DNA of 20,849 nt, taken from NCBI GenBank assembly GCA_900544025.1, contig UQTM01000057.1:1-20849 (forward strand), in the 5' to 3' direction. This document shows, piece after piece, positions 1 through 7,523 of this stretch. The DNA is from an uncultured Odoribacter sp. Its GTDB lineage: Bacteria; Bacteroidota; Bacteroidia; Bacteroidales; Marinifilaceae. The first letter of the stretch is position 1, and each line of letters opens with the position of its first letter. The notes beneath the pieces were generated by a model. That model was not told the origin of the DNA, searched no databases, and saw only the letters and a program-made list of their open reading frames with translations. A program made the position numbers and the translations under genes.

Positions 1-54
1 AGCGATAGTATGAGCCGCGTTCGCCGGAACAAATACGAAAAATCCGTTGAGAAG

Positions 55-63
55 AGAAGGAGG
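55..63 (+). promoter_or_regulatory. Strong Shine-Dalgarno site deciding the GTG start of the permease
   Basis: AGAAGGAGG lies five bases before GTG at 69. Most other genes in the window lack such a strong site, as is usual in Bacteroidetes, so it also marks this segment as atypical. Confidence 0.7.
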
Positions 64-68
64 CGCGC

Positions 69-205
69 GTGTTCGACTGGACGTTCATCTCGCACTACGC
101 GCCGTTCTTCGTCAGCGGTGCCGAAATGACGCTGTTCATTTCCGTCTTCGGCATCATCCTGGCGATCGTGGTCGGCTTGGTCTGCGCCGGCATCGAAACC
201 GCGCG
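69..205 (+). CDS. Amino-acid ABC transporter permease, N-terminal fragment (chimeric end)
   Basis: The protein starts at a GTG five bases after a strong GAAGGAGG ribosome site and begins FDWTFISHYAPFFVSGAEMT. It continues with one hydrophobic segment (about residues 17-40) and then ETAR. This is the typical N-terminus of HisM/GlnP-type inner-membrane permeases of polar amino-acid importers. About 45 codons are present, against more than 210 in the family. After about base 205 the reading frame leaves the family pattern and meets the phage terminase running the other way. The GC-rich third positions and strong Shine-Dalgarno site differ from the rest of the window, so this piece probably comes from another organism. 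The family call is fairly sure; the source is inference. Confidence 0.7.
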
Positions 206-225
206 CCTCCCCCTCCGGCGGCCGC
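203..225. other. Junction between foreign permease segment and phage terminase
   Basis: Left of this interval the + strand encodes a plausible permease. Right of it the - strand encodes a plausible terminase. Inside it both translations turn into low-complexity Gly/Ala/Arg/Pro-rich sequence with no family likeness. Neither gene ends with its own stop. The exact breakpoint cannot be fixed because both sides are GC-rich here. Confidence 0.7.
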
Positions 226-1113
226 CTGATACTGGAGGTGGAAAAAGTTACCGATGCCTTTGGCGGTGGATTCCATCACGATAAACGAGCCGGGTACGTC
301 GGGCACGGTGGCGTAGAGCGATTGCACGAGGTCGTCGGCATTCTTGGTGAGGGTGGAACGCCAAAGCCCCACTTCCGACAGGTGCAGCATGGCGAAGTCG
401 AACGAGCGGAGCGCATCCGGGTTTTCCGCCGAGCCTGTCCCCACGATGCAGCCGCGCTGGGGGATGTATTTAATGCCGTTCATGCCTTCGTATCCGGTGA
501 AACTCAAAGCCTGCACTTCGGGCGGATAAGGGGCGAGCACGCGGGAGATCAGGCCCGGGATATTGGCCGCTTGCTGCTTGTATTGGGTGACGATGGCCGA
601 ATGCCAGTTGTGGTAATGGAACAGTTGCAGCCACAACATATAAATCTGGGTGGCGGTCGATCCTCCCCATTGGCGGGCTTTTACCAGGATCACGCGCACC
701 GGCAGCCCGGCGGTACGCATTTCTTCGAATTTCGCCACCAGCCGCCTTTGTCCCCGGTTGAGACTGAACGGAATGGGGCGTTTGGTAAGCTTGTCCTGTA
801 TTTTCACGCAGGTATATGCCCAAAATTCGAAATCGTGGCGGAGGCGGTCGCGAATGAAACCTTCAAAAAACTGTTTTTCCTGCCGGGGAGTGCACTCTCC
901 GGTGTATTTCCGGAGGAATGCCTGCGTCGTGGTGTGGCACAGTTCCCGGTAGATCGGTTGTTCCGTCATGGTGACGGGCAAGTATAAGGGGGTTCCGTTC
1001 CATGAAAAGGCGGAGCGGGGCACGACCTCTCCCTGCGGGTCGCCTGTGATGCGGTCGTATTGCCTGAAATAAAGGGCGATGCGTCGGTTATTTTCTGCCA
1101 GTAGTTCGTTCAT
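222..1113 (-). CDS. Phage terminase large subunit, C-terminally truncated
   Basis: This is the DNA-packaging motor ATPase, which pumps phage DNA into the prohead and cuts it. Visible in order are a Q-motif-like NRGQRRL (about 119-125), a Walker A-like KARQWGGST (145-153), a Walker B-like FAMLHLSE ending in the likely catalytic Glu247, and the coupling motif ESTAKG (281-286). About 298 residues are plausible; full-length relatives usually have 450-600, so the end of the ATPase and the whole nuclease domain are missing. The reading frame runs on into the foreign segment without a genuine stop. The start ATG at 1113 overlaps the preceding small gene by 26 bases, which suggests translational coupling. 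Portal and other head genes may lie beyond the break. The family call is sure from the motifs; the truncation reflects the junction rather than gene decay. Confidence 0.88.
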
Positions 1114-1393
1114 GGTCGTTCATTGCTTTTTCTAATCTTAGTATCGTCTGTTTCAAATGCTGGAGGTTGTTTTTCACCTCGAACATCAGTTTAGCCTTAT
1201 CCTTTCCGATACAGGCGTTTTTTGCCCGCCGGAGCGATGTTTTCCGCAGGCAAAACCTTAGCCCGATGTCGTCGTAAGCCTGTTCCGAAGCTACGGTGGC
1301 GCTCATGCCTTCGCGTATGTATTGCGCCCGTAAAATGTAATACCACTGTCTGATCTCAAAATCACGTAATTCTCTGTCTTCTTCCTGTCGCAT
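1088..1393 (-). CDS. Small phage protein upstream of terminase, candidate small terminase subunit
   Basis: The product has 101 residues, is highly charged and is predicted mostly helical. The N-terminal half (FEIRQWYYILRAQYIREGMS, then TVASEQAYDDIGLRFCLRKT) could form a helix-turn-helix-like bundle. The C-terminal half (KDKAKLMFEVKNNLQHLKQTI onward) looks like a coiled coil. It directly precedes and overlaps the terminase large subunit, which is the usual place for the small subunit that recognises phage DNA. I see no signature that proves this, so function is inferred from position, size and helical character. No ribosome site is evident before ATG 1393. It would share the divergent region 1394-1528 with the rightward late block. 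Confidence 0.6.
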   Translation of the reverse strand: MRQEEDRELRDFEIRQWYYILRAQYIREGMSATVASEQAYDDIGLRFCLRKTSLRRAKNACIGKDKAKLMFEVKNNLQHLKQTILRLEKAMNDHERTTGRK

Positions 1394-1449
1394 AGTGAGT
1401 TATCTTTTCACGAAGATAATGAAAGTATCCTGCGCCGGAAAGCGGAAAT

Positions 1450-1466
1450 GTGGCAAAGTTTGCCAC
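1450..1466. repeat. 17-bp palindrome, copy 1, candidate phage operator
   Basis: GTGGCAAA-G-TTTGCCAC is a perfect inverted repeat around one central base, in the middle of the divergent region between the leftward terminase genes and the rightward late block. The same core recurs at 8600-8614, with flanks CGGAAAT before and CT after also shared. Confidence 0.75.
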
Positions 1467-1494
1467 TCTGTGCACACTTAACGAAATATTTTTG
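1459..1494 (+). promoter_or_regulatory. Candidate late promoter before the scaffold/capsid block
   Basis: TTTG (1459-1462) in the right arm of the palindrome is followed after 24 bases by TATTTTTG (1487-1494), a full match to the Bacteroidetes TAnnTTTG -7 box. The gap is longer than the usual 19-21 bases, but copy 2 (8608-8643) has the same 24-base gap. The site lies 34 bases before the 1529 start codon. Confidence 0.55.
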
Positions 1495-1528
1495 CGGTTG
1501 AACGGATGTTTAATCAATAGTATCGATA

Positions 1529-2311
1529 ATGGAAGAAAAAGAGAAGGTAGAGGCAGGCGGCCAGGCGGGAGAAATGCCTGTTGTGCCGGCAGAAGTGTGG
1601 AAGCGTTTGCAGGAACGTTATCCGGAGGAACAGCCTGCGGATGCAGCGGGCTGGGAGAAGGTGTTCGGACGTTACGTGGACGATTCGGAGGCAGAAATGA
1701 GCAGATACAGGGAGGCCGAGGCACAGATGACGGAATTGTGCAGGGTGTATCCTGAATTTGCGGCGGTGGTGCATGAATTGGTGGAAAACCGTTTGCCTTT
1801 CCGGGCGGCGGTGGCGAAGGTGTTTTCACAGGAAGACCTGATCCCGCAGGAAGGCGATGAGGATTACGAAGCCTATCGGACGGCTTACGCGGAACGGCTG
1901 GACGGTTTGAAAAAACGGGAAGCCCAGACGAAGGAGATCGACGATAACGAAGTGAAAAGCATGGAAACGATCGACCGCTTTTGTGATGAAAAGGGATTGG
2001 ACGACGAGCAAAAGGAACAGTTGATCGGAGTGATTAACGATCATTTCACCGAATTGCTGTATAAACGGATTTCGCCGGAGATGCTGGAAGGTTTCCTGAA
2101 ACAGATGAGCTATGACGATGCTGTGGCGGAGGCGGAGAAAGCCGGACTGATCCGGGGACGGAATGAGCAGATCGAGGCCAAACGGCGGAGTGAGCGGTTG
2201 GCTGCCGACGGGGACGGGCTTCCCGGCATCGGTGGCGGCGGGGCGATTCAGCCGGCGGAGAAGGTGCGCAGGCGGAATTTCTTCGATTTGCCGGAACGCC
2301 GGGGGATTTAA
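1529..2311 (+). CDS. Charged scaffold-like phage head protein
   Basis: The 260-residue protein is rich in Glu, Lys, Asp and Arg, with long predicted helices (for example about 40-75, 110-150 and 155-225). It ends with a Gly-rich linker (DGLPGIGGGG) and a basic tail (KVRRRNFFDLPERRGI). It is the first gene of the rightward block and directly precedes the major capsid gene. A helical, acidic protein with a basic C-terminal tail just before the capsid gene fits a scaffolding protein, which binds capsid subunits through a basic tail and is lost on maturation. No protease motif is visible. Function is inference from layout and composition; a minor head protein is the main alternative. Confidence 0.6.
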   Translation: MEEKEKVEAGGQAGEMPVVPAEVWKRLQERYPEEQPADAAGWEKVFGRYVDDSEAEMSRYREAEAQMTELCRVYPEFAAVVHELVENRLPFRAAVAKVFSQEDLIPQEGDEDYEAYRTAYAERLDGLKKREAQTKEIDDNEVKSMETIDRFCDEKGLDDEQKEQLIGVINDHFTELLYKRISPEMLEGFLKQMSYDDAVAEAEKAGLIRGRNEQIEAKRRSERLAADGDGLPGIGGGGAIQPAEKVRRRNFFDLPERRGI

Positions 2312-2328
2312 GTCCCGGTTAAAAATTG

Positions 2329-2370
2329 TCCGCAGCGAGGGGGTGTGCGGAAGTGTCCGGGAATCCGGAC
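2329..2370 (+). other. Two adjacent RNA stem-loops between scaffold-like and capsid genes
   Basis: TCCGCA (2329-2334) pairs with TGCGGA (2346-2351) around an 11-base loop. Four bases later GTCCGG (2355-2360) pairs with CCGGAC (2365-2370) around GAAT. No run of T follows, so this is not a classical terminator. It may set processing or relative expression of the capsid message. Confidence 0.45.
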
Positions 2371-2428
2371 GGGTAGGTGGTGGGGAAACAGAAAAGAAAA
2401 AGAGGTTTTATATTAATTTAAAAAGTAG

Positions 2429-3781
2429 ATGAAGATGAAAAGAATGATGAAGTTTTTAGGATGTTTTGCGCTGGTGGGTGTGGCTTTGTCGGTGGTGACC
2501 GGGATGCTGGATGTGGATTCGCTGTGTGCATTTTTGTTCGGCGGCGGCGGTGTCAGCTTTGCTGCGGTGATGGCAGGCGTGGTCGGTCCGGGCAGCCTGA
2601 CCGAAGGCGGGATTACGCACCAAAGCACGGAAGAGGATAACGGCGAGATTCACGACCTCGATTTGGATGCGATCGTGGTGAAAGTGCGTCCTTCCGAAAC
2701 CCCGATGGATACCTTGATGCGCGAGCTGAAAAATTCGCGTAAGACCGGGAGTATCAAAACCGGAGGCTGGGAAGTGGGAACCCGTGATGTGGAGGACAAA
2801 GTGACCGTGGAACTGACCGGGAGCAGCGATGTGCACGACATTACCGTGGGACTGAAAAATATGTGGATGAAAGACGATACCGTATTGGTGCCGGGCGTAG
2901 CCGGGGGCGACGGCAAGCCGTTGATGCTGTATGTGCTGGGCAAAGACAACACCAACAGCCGCCTGAATGTGGTGGCGGCCAATCCGGTGGACGGAAAAAT
3001 TCCCAACATCCCGGCTAATTCGGTGTTGTTGCGCCTGGGGAATGCGAAAGCGGAAACTGACGCTCAGACTACCCCGTTTGCTTTGCAGCCCACTCCGCGT
3101 TATAATTTCTGCCAGATCCACATGTGCCAGGTGGAAGAGAGTGTGGTTGAAAACCTGGCGAAGAAAAAAGTGGCGATGGATTTTTCCACTTATAAGGAAC
3201 AAACGATGTGGGACTGGAAACGGGCGATGGAATATACCAACCTGTTCGGCGTGGCTTCCGTGGTGACCAATCCGAACGACGGGAAACTGGTATACACTTC
3301 CGACGGTTTGTGGAATCAGGTGGATAAAGCCTGGGAATTCGACGCTTCGAAGGCTTTCGACAAGGCGGCTTATGTGAACATGACCAAATATGTGTTCTCG
3401 GACAATAACGGCAGCGAGCGTAAAATCCTGTTCGCCGGGGACGATCTGATCGAACGCATGAGCGATGTGGCGGAATTCCAGCATCAGATCAAGCCGGAAA
3501 ATGTGGAGGTGGTACATGGTATCCGTTTCCAGCGCATCGTTACCAATTTCGGTGAATTGCTGGTGAAATCCCATAAGTTGTTCCGCGGGGCGTTTGCCGA
3601 TAGCGCTTTGGTACTGGATATGAGCTACATTACTAAAGACGTTTACGAACCGTTGCACACTAAGGTGCTGAACCTGGACGAAAGCGGCCAGAAACGAGTG
3701 ATGGCACACCGGATGATCGAGCATTATTGCCTGTATGCAGAGAACCTGCCTACGCATTGCAAGATCCGCCGGAAAGCGTGA
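2429..3781 (+). CDS. Major capsid protein with hydrophobic N-terminal leader
   Basis: The 450-residue protein forms the phage shell. The body runs from about residue 60 to the end. It includes DAIVVKVRPSETPMDTLMREL, a KTGSIKTGGWEVGTRDVEDK stretch typical of the N-arm/E-loop side of HK97-fold capsids, a long middle domain and a C-terminal RVMAHRMIEHYCLYAENLPT. The layout recalls Bacteroidetes phage capsid proteins of the SU10-like/DUF5309 type, but I could not test this. Its place after a scaffold-like gene and before adaptor-like genes agrees. Oddly, residues 1-55 (MKRMMKFLGCFALVGVALSV, then a second hydrophobic stretch) look like a signal peptide or membrane anchor. Three further ATGs lie within the next 21 bases, but all keep the hydrophobic part. 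Stem-loops flank the gene on both sides. Confidence 0.78.
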   Translation: MKMKRMMKFLGCFALVGVALSVVTGMLDVDSLCAFLFGGGGVSFAAVMAGVVGPGSLTEGGITHQSTEEDNGEIHDLDLDAIVVKVRPSETPMDTLMRELKNSRKTGSIKTGGWEVGTRDVEDKVTVELTGSSDVHDITVGLKNMWMKDDTVLVPGVAGGDGKPLMLYVLGKDNTNSRLNVVAANPVDGKIPNIPANSVLLRLGNAKAETDAQTTPFALQPTPRYNFCQIHMCQVEESVVENLAKKKVAMDFSTYKEQTMWDWKRAMEYTNLFGVASVVTNPNDGKLVYTSDGLWNQVDKAWEFDASKAFDKAAYVNMTKYVFSDNNGSERKILFAGDDLIERMSDVAEFQHQIKPENVEVVHGIRFQRIVTNFGELLVKSHKLFRGAFADSALVLDMSYITKDVYEPLHTKVLNLDESGQKRVMAHRMIEHYCLYAENLPTHCKIRRKA

Positions 3782-3819
3782 CAGAGGGACGTTTGTGTGG
3801 TAAATAAAGTGAAATGATG

Positions 3820-3847
3820 AAGCGGGGGGACAGGTTTTCCCCTGCTT
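3820..3847 (+). terminator. Stem-loop after the capsid gene, terminator or attenuator candidate
   Basis: AAGCGGGGG (3820-3828) pairs with CCCCTGCTT (3839-3847), nine pairs with one G-U, around a 10-base loop. Only TTTC follows, so termination would be partial. It would separate abundant capsid message from the downstream genes. Confidence 0.5.
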
Positions 3848-3872
3848 TCAATACTAAAAATGAGATAGGATT

Positions 3873-4292
3873 ATGTTGAAAATATATACGTTACTATATG
3901 ATTTTTCATTGAGTACGCCGATCGAGGTGGAAGGCAAGACGGTAAGCGTGATCTTCGGTGGCGGTTGCAAAGCTTTGCGGCAGAACGGGGAATTCAGTAC
4001 CACCGACCGGAAATTGCAGGAAGCGATCGAACGCAGTTCCGGTTACGGAAAGGTGTATAAGCTGCACCGCACGTTCCGTACGGCCGACGACGACCGGATG
4101 GAACCGGAGAAAAAGCCTGCGGTTGCGGCGGCGGAAGAGCCTCTGGCAGAAAAGGTGTGCGCTACGGTGAACGAAGCTGCGGAATGGCTGACGGGGCTCG
4201 GATGTAAGAAAACGGAGGTGAACACTTCGGCTAAAGCCGTGGAAGCGGCCCGCCGCCTGGGGTATGCCCTGAAGTTTGAGAAAGGAGAGTAG
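3873..4292 (+). CDS. Small two-domain phage protein after the capsid gene, function unknown
   Basis: The 139-residue protein has two parts. Residues 1-65 look beta-rich with the phrase FGGGCKALRQNGEFSTTDRK, QEAIERSSGYGKVYKLHR. I associate this with small phage head proteins in which 'newly supplied data at the edge, then a Tyr-Gly segment' is common, but I cannot name a family. A charged Pro/Ala/Glu linker follows (about 73-92). The C-terminal part (VNEAAEWLTGLGCKKTEVNT, then AKAVEAARRLGYALKF) looks like a small helical domain. Position between capsid and adaptor suggests a head decoration or head-completion role. This is inference; only the coding status is well supported, by codon use, tight spacing and the AAAGGAG site that follows for the next gene. 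Confidence 0.6.
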   Translation: MLKIYTLLYDFSLSTPIEVEGKTVSVIFGGGCKALRQNGEFSTTDRKLQEAIERSSGYGKVYKLHRTFRTADDDRMEPEKKPAVAAAEEPLAEKVCATVNEAAEWLTGLGCKKTEVNTSAKAVEAARRLGYALKFEKGE

Positions 4293-4295
4293 GCC

Positions 4296-4898
4296 ATGAC
4301 ACGTCAGGAACTGATCAATATGGTGAAAACAAAGGTGGACGAAATTTCGCCTTTGGATGCCGAAATCACTCCGGTGAGCCTTATGAACGATAAGCCTGTG
4401 GACTCTTTTGCAGACGGCCTGCTGGACGAATGTGCAAAAGAGGTGCTGATGCGTGCCCCTTCCCTGAAAGTGAAGGGAACACAGGAGCAGGTGGAGGCTC
4501 ACGGGAATAAGGACGGCAGCGGTTATGTGGTTTTACCGGAGGGCTTTTTGCGGTTGCTGGAGTTCCGCATGGCGGAATGGGAACGCAGCGTAACGGAGGC
4601 CGCCGAACCGGGGAGTGCCGTGGCGCAGATGCAGGGCAACCGGTATTTGCGGGGCGGGATTTCCAAGCCGGTTTGTGTGTATGGAAAGCGGGGCGGGGAA
4701 GCCGTGCTGGAATATTATACGGTGAAAAAAAGGCATGATGTCGGTCGGTTCGTGTATGTGAAAGAGGCTTTGGCGGAAAATGTCCCTGTGGAGTTGCAGG
4801 ATGTGCTGACCTGGTGGTGTGCTTCGCGGGTGTTGCAGATATTCGGAAATGTGAACGGGGCACAATTAGCTTATGAACGTGGAAAGAGTTTATTATGA
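4296..4898 (+). CDS. Head-tail adaptor-like protein
   Basis: The 200-residue protein starts three bases after the previous stop, behind AAAGGAGAG. The N-terminal part (TRQELINMVKTKVDEISPLD, then SFADGLLDECAKEVLMRAPS) is a set of helices of the kind seen in phage adaptor proteins that sit under the portal. The middle has LPEGFLRLLEFRMAEWERSV followed by a beta part with YYTVKKRHDVGRFVYV. The C-terminal part is helical again (LQDVLTWWCASRVLQIFGNV). Helical ends with a central 'LP-x-FLRL' segment and late-operon placement after the capsid fit an adaptor of P22 gp4 or related type. No clear signature proves it. It opens a chain of four genes joined by ATGA overlaps, so it is probably translated in step with the fibre genes. 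Confidence 0.5.
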   Translation: MTRQELINMVKTKVDEISPLDAEITPVSLMNDKPVDSFADGLLDECAKEVLMRAPSLKVKGTQEQVEAHGNKDGSGYVVLPEGFLRLLEFRMAEWERSVTEAAEPGSAVAQMQGNRYLRGGISKPVCVYGKRGGEAVLEYYTVKKRHDVGRFVYVKEALAENVPVELQDVLTWWCASRVLQIFGNVNGAQLAYERGKSLL

Positions 4899-5236
4899 GT
4901 AAATTTTATCAAGGCGAAACGATGAATTTTTTGTTCCGGTGCAAATACGCTTGCGGCACTCCGGCGGATATGACGGGGATGACGGTGTCGGCATTGTTCC
5001 GGGATGTGTCGGGAGAGGTGTTGTTCCGTTTCAGCAGTAGCGGTGTGGCGGATACCGGGCCGGTGACGGTAAAGAAAAATTATGTGTTTTTCAGGCTGAT
5101 GCCGGAGGATACCTGTACATTGTCCGGCTCGTATGTCGTAGAGCTGAAATTGCGGAAAAGCGATTTGACGATGATAGAGATGACGAAGAAGATAAAAATT
5201 TATCCGTCGGCGATCGGGGAGGATCTGGAATTATGA
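4895..5236 (+). CDS. Small beta-rich fibre-module protein (module A), paralogue of the 8719 gene
   Basis: The 113-residue protein overlaps the previous gene by ATGA. It begins FYQGETMNFLFRCKYACGTP and has PADMTGMTVSALFRD, VLFRFS and a final YVVELKLR strand. Alternating hydrophobic residues suggest an immunoglobulin-like or BppU-type beta sandwich, a fold often used to attach fibres to baseplates. The product of 8719-9054 has the same plan: YRGET, DMAGKAVDVVMTDRRERVLF, then GVYLVEIRI. The two are clearly paralogous although well diverged. A structural role at the base of the fibre is inference from fold type and repeated placement before fibre genes. Confidence 0.65.
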   Translation: MSKFYQGETMNFLFRCKYACGTPADMTGMTVSALFRDVSGEVLFRFSSSGVADTGPVTVKKNYVFFRLMPEDTCTLSGSYVVELKLRKSDLTMIEMTKKIKIYPSAIGEDLEL

Positions 5237-5607
5237 GTGTGGAAGAAATCGTACTGGACGACCACATCGGGGATGTGGTTCCGGGGAGTGAACTGGAAAT
5301 TGAATTTCAGGAAAACAGCAGCGTGCTGCTGATGGATTTGTATATACCCGAAGTGCTGGCGGGAAAGGATGCGGACGAGATCACCCCGGAGAAATTGCAC
5401 GAGAAGTTACTGGAAATCGACGGGGAAGGTTCGGGAATCGATGCCGATACGGTGGACGGGAAGCATGCCCGCGACCTGTTTGTGAAAGACCTTTCGCTGG
5501 CCGGGCGTGTGATGGTGGGAGCGGCCGACGGCGGCCCTGCCGACGGTGGCAGTTATGAGGAATTTACGACGGCATTTCTGGCTCAGGTTTCGGAGGATTT
5601 GAGATGA
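5233..5607 (+). CDS. Fibre-associated protein of module A
   Basis: The 124-residue protein overlaps its neighbours by ATGA at both ends. Residues about 29-48 (SSVLLMDLYIPEVLAGKDAD) resemble residues about 10-28 of the 9148 collar protein (DELLIDVFFTNLVKGQDGD), so the two may share an N-terminal attachment segment. A middle GIDADTVDGKHARDL matches the DADT-DG-H motif frequent in trimeric phage tail fibres. The rest is Gly/Asp-rich. It probably forms a short fibre or collar element joining the 4895 protein to the long fibre. No enzymatic motif is seen. Confidence 0.6.
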   Translation: MSVEEIVLDDHIGDVVPGSELEIEFQENSSVLLMDLYIPEVLAGKDADEITPEKLHEKLLEIDGEGSGIDADTVDGKHARDLFVKDLSLAGRVMVGAADGGPADGGSYEEFTTAFLAQVSEDLR

Positions 5608-7481
5608 ATACACTGCAAAAAATCGGTAGCTTTTTAGGAGAGAAGCTGTCGGAAGTATATACGATGCTGAAAGTCCATGTGAACGACCGCCGGAATCCGC
5701 ACGGGGTGACGAAAGAGCAGGTAGGACTGGGAAATGCGGATAATACGTCGGATTTGGAGAAACCCGTTTCCACCGCCCAGCAAGAGGCTTTGGACAGAAA
5801 GATCGACCGGGAGGAAGGGAAAGAGCTGGTGGATTCGGCGGAGGCGGATAAGCTGGCGAATATCGGTGCTTACCTTTCGGAAGCGACGGGTTTCCGGGCA
5901 GAGGCGGACGGAAGCTGGTCGGTCGGGTTCCGCCGCATGAATCCGGCGGACGGTTCCTCTGCCGTTCAGCATTTTACGCTGCCGGTGGTAGGGGACGACC
6001 ATTCCGGGTTGATGCCGCCGGAATATAAGCAGATGATCGAGAGTATGGGATCGGGGGTGATCGTTATTCCGGCGGATTTCACCAAAGGAACGACGGCAAT
6101 GGAAGCGGAAATGATTGCCGCCGTGCAGGAGCGATTGGCGGACGGAACTTTGTTTAAAAAGCCGGTGTATCTGTTATACTGCTGGAAGGACGATTATACA
6201 AGCCCGGATGCTCCGGTTAATTATAGCCTTGTTCCCCGCAGTGCCGAAACGCGCACGAAATACGGTAGTTCTACGCGTATTCAACTGCAGTTTAATTCTT
6301 CGATAGTGGTGGCGGATGCAGAGAATCCTGAATATCCGGATGCCTATTGTTTGGTAATCAATGTATCCGGTAGCCGGGTGACGATTTCATTCCAGGGCTA
6401 TAAAGACGAACACCCTTTGGAAGGGATATATCTTACAGAGGATGAAAACGGGCTTATCAATGTGGCCGATAAGAACTGGGATAAATTATACGCAGAGCTG
6501 AAAAAGGACAATCGTCCGCAGGTGTCGCTGAAAACACTTAGCTCCGGCATGTATTGCCCGGCGTCCTATGAGTTCTCCCTGAACGATGAGACGGCGGAAA
6601 ATCCTGTGTATTCCGGTACTCTGGAAATTTCGTATGTGAAGGAAACGGACGGCATTCGGGAACTATGGGTGGAAACCCGTGTGATCCCTGATTTTGGGGT
6701 TACGGGAAGTTATCATCTCGATTCTTATTTGAAAAAATATCCGCTGAATACGGGAAACAAACCTTTGAATATTATAGCGGAGCATGGAGAGCGGATGGTT
6801 TACGACGGCTCTGCCGAATTATCCGTTCGGATTCCCGGGATAGGGCGTAGCATTCAGGTGAGAGGATTGAATGAGCATGGGTATTGGGAAGCGAAAATGT
6901 ATGATAGTTTTTGTTTGGAAATGGATCTGGTCGGCATACCGCACGAAGGGATCTGGGTGTATCTCCAGAAAGTTTATTATGAAGCGGGAGAGTGGAAGAT
7001 TGAATTTGATTATGCTCTCGATAATGCGCCGGATTATTCATTTCCTATCAATATGATTAGCGTTGCCGAAAAGGGATATTACAGATGGCGGGTTTATTAT
7101 CAGGATAAGCAGACCTTATTGACGGGTATGCTGGAAAGCGACATCGTTTTTCTTCATGTCGTCGGGAAGGACAAAACGATTGTTCCCGTAAATCCGCTTG
7201 CTTTTAGTGAGGGGTATGAGCTTTACAATCCTTTTATGCCGGAAGGAGAGGACAATACGGCCGGAGCTTATTTTAAACTGTATGGTTTTACGGAAGCCGT
7301 AACCGGAAAATTAATGAAAAATACCGATGCCGGGTGGGTGGAAGTTGGGGCGGTTACGATCGAGCATCCCTATGTTTATGAAGACCTTTCTGTGGCGGGT
7401 ATTTATAAAATCGTCCTGACGGATGAAGGCCGGGAAACGGAAAGCGGAGAATTTCGGGTGAAGGAACGGAATCCGGTGTAG
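5604..7481 (+). CDS. Tail fibre / receptor-binding protein of module A
   Basis: The 625-residue protein overlaps the previous gene by ATGA. The N-terminus (LQKIGSFLGEKLSEVYTMLK) is shared with the large fibre at 9914 and probably anchors the fibre. It is followed by the classic fibre segment HVNDRRNPHGVTKEQVGLGN, then DNTSDLEKPVS (about 25-56). Residues about 150-625 are beta-rich with many aromatic residues and no recognised domain. They probably form the distal receptor-binding part and perhaps small Ig-like ends (final segments VAGIYKIVLTDEGRETESG). By eye, the DNA from about 6200 onward is more AT-rich than the 5' part, which suggests a swapped C-terminal module. No S74 chaperone end is present, unlike the second fibre. 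Confidence 0.8.
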   Translation: MNTLQKIGSFLGEKLSEVYTMLKVHVNDRRNPHGVTKEQVGLGNADNTSDLEKPVSTAQQEALDRKIDREEGKELVDSAEADKLANIGAYLSEATGFRAEADGSWSVGFRRMNPADGSSAVQHFTLPVVGDDHSGLMPPEYKQMIESMGSGVIVIPADFTKGTTAMEAEMIAAVQERLADGTLFKKPVYLLYCWKDDYTSPDAPVNYSLVPRSAETRTKYGSSTRIQLQFNSSIVVADAENPEYPDAYCLVINVSGSRVTISFQGYKDEHPLEGIYLTEDENGLINVADKNWDKLYAELKKDNRPQVSLKTLSSGMYCPASYEFSLNDETAENPVYSGTLEISYVKETDGIRELWVETRVIPDFGVTGSYHLDSYLKKYPLNTGNKPLNIIAEHGERMVYDGSAELSVRIPGIGRSIQVRGLNEHGYWEAKMYDSFCLEMDLVGIPHEGIWVYLQKVYYEAGEWKIEFDYALDNAPDYSFPINMISVAEKGYYRWRVYYQDKQTLLTGMLESDIVFLHVVGKDKTIVPVNPLAFSEGYELYNPFMPEGEDNTAGAYFKLYGFTEAVTGKLMKNTDAGWVEVGAVTIEHPYVYEDLSVAGIYKIVLTDEGRETESGEFRVKERNPV

Positions 7482-7523
7482 TGGAAAGTGGTATGGTTAC
7501 CGGGAAAATTAAAATAAGAAGGT

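Noticed and set aside
154..222. Gly/Arg/Pro-rich C-terminus of the terminase frame
   Set aside because: It is read from the foreign segment beyond the junction and has no terminase character.
238..987. 249-residue open frame opposite the terminase
   Set aside because: The terminase motifs (Walker A, Walker B, ESTAKG) on the minus strand show which strand is coding.
2456..3757. 433-residue open frame antisense to the capsid gene
   Set aside because: The protein is His/Gln/Phe-rich with no family likeness, and the plus strand encodes a well-ordered capsid protein here; it is a shadow of codon bias.
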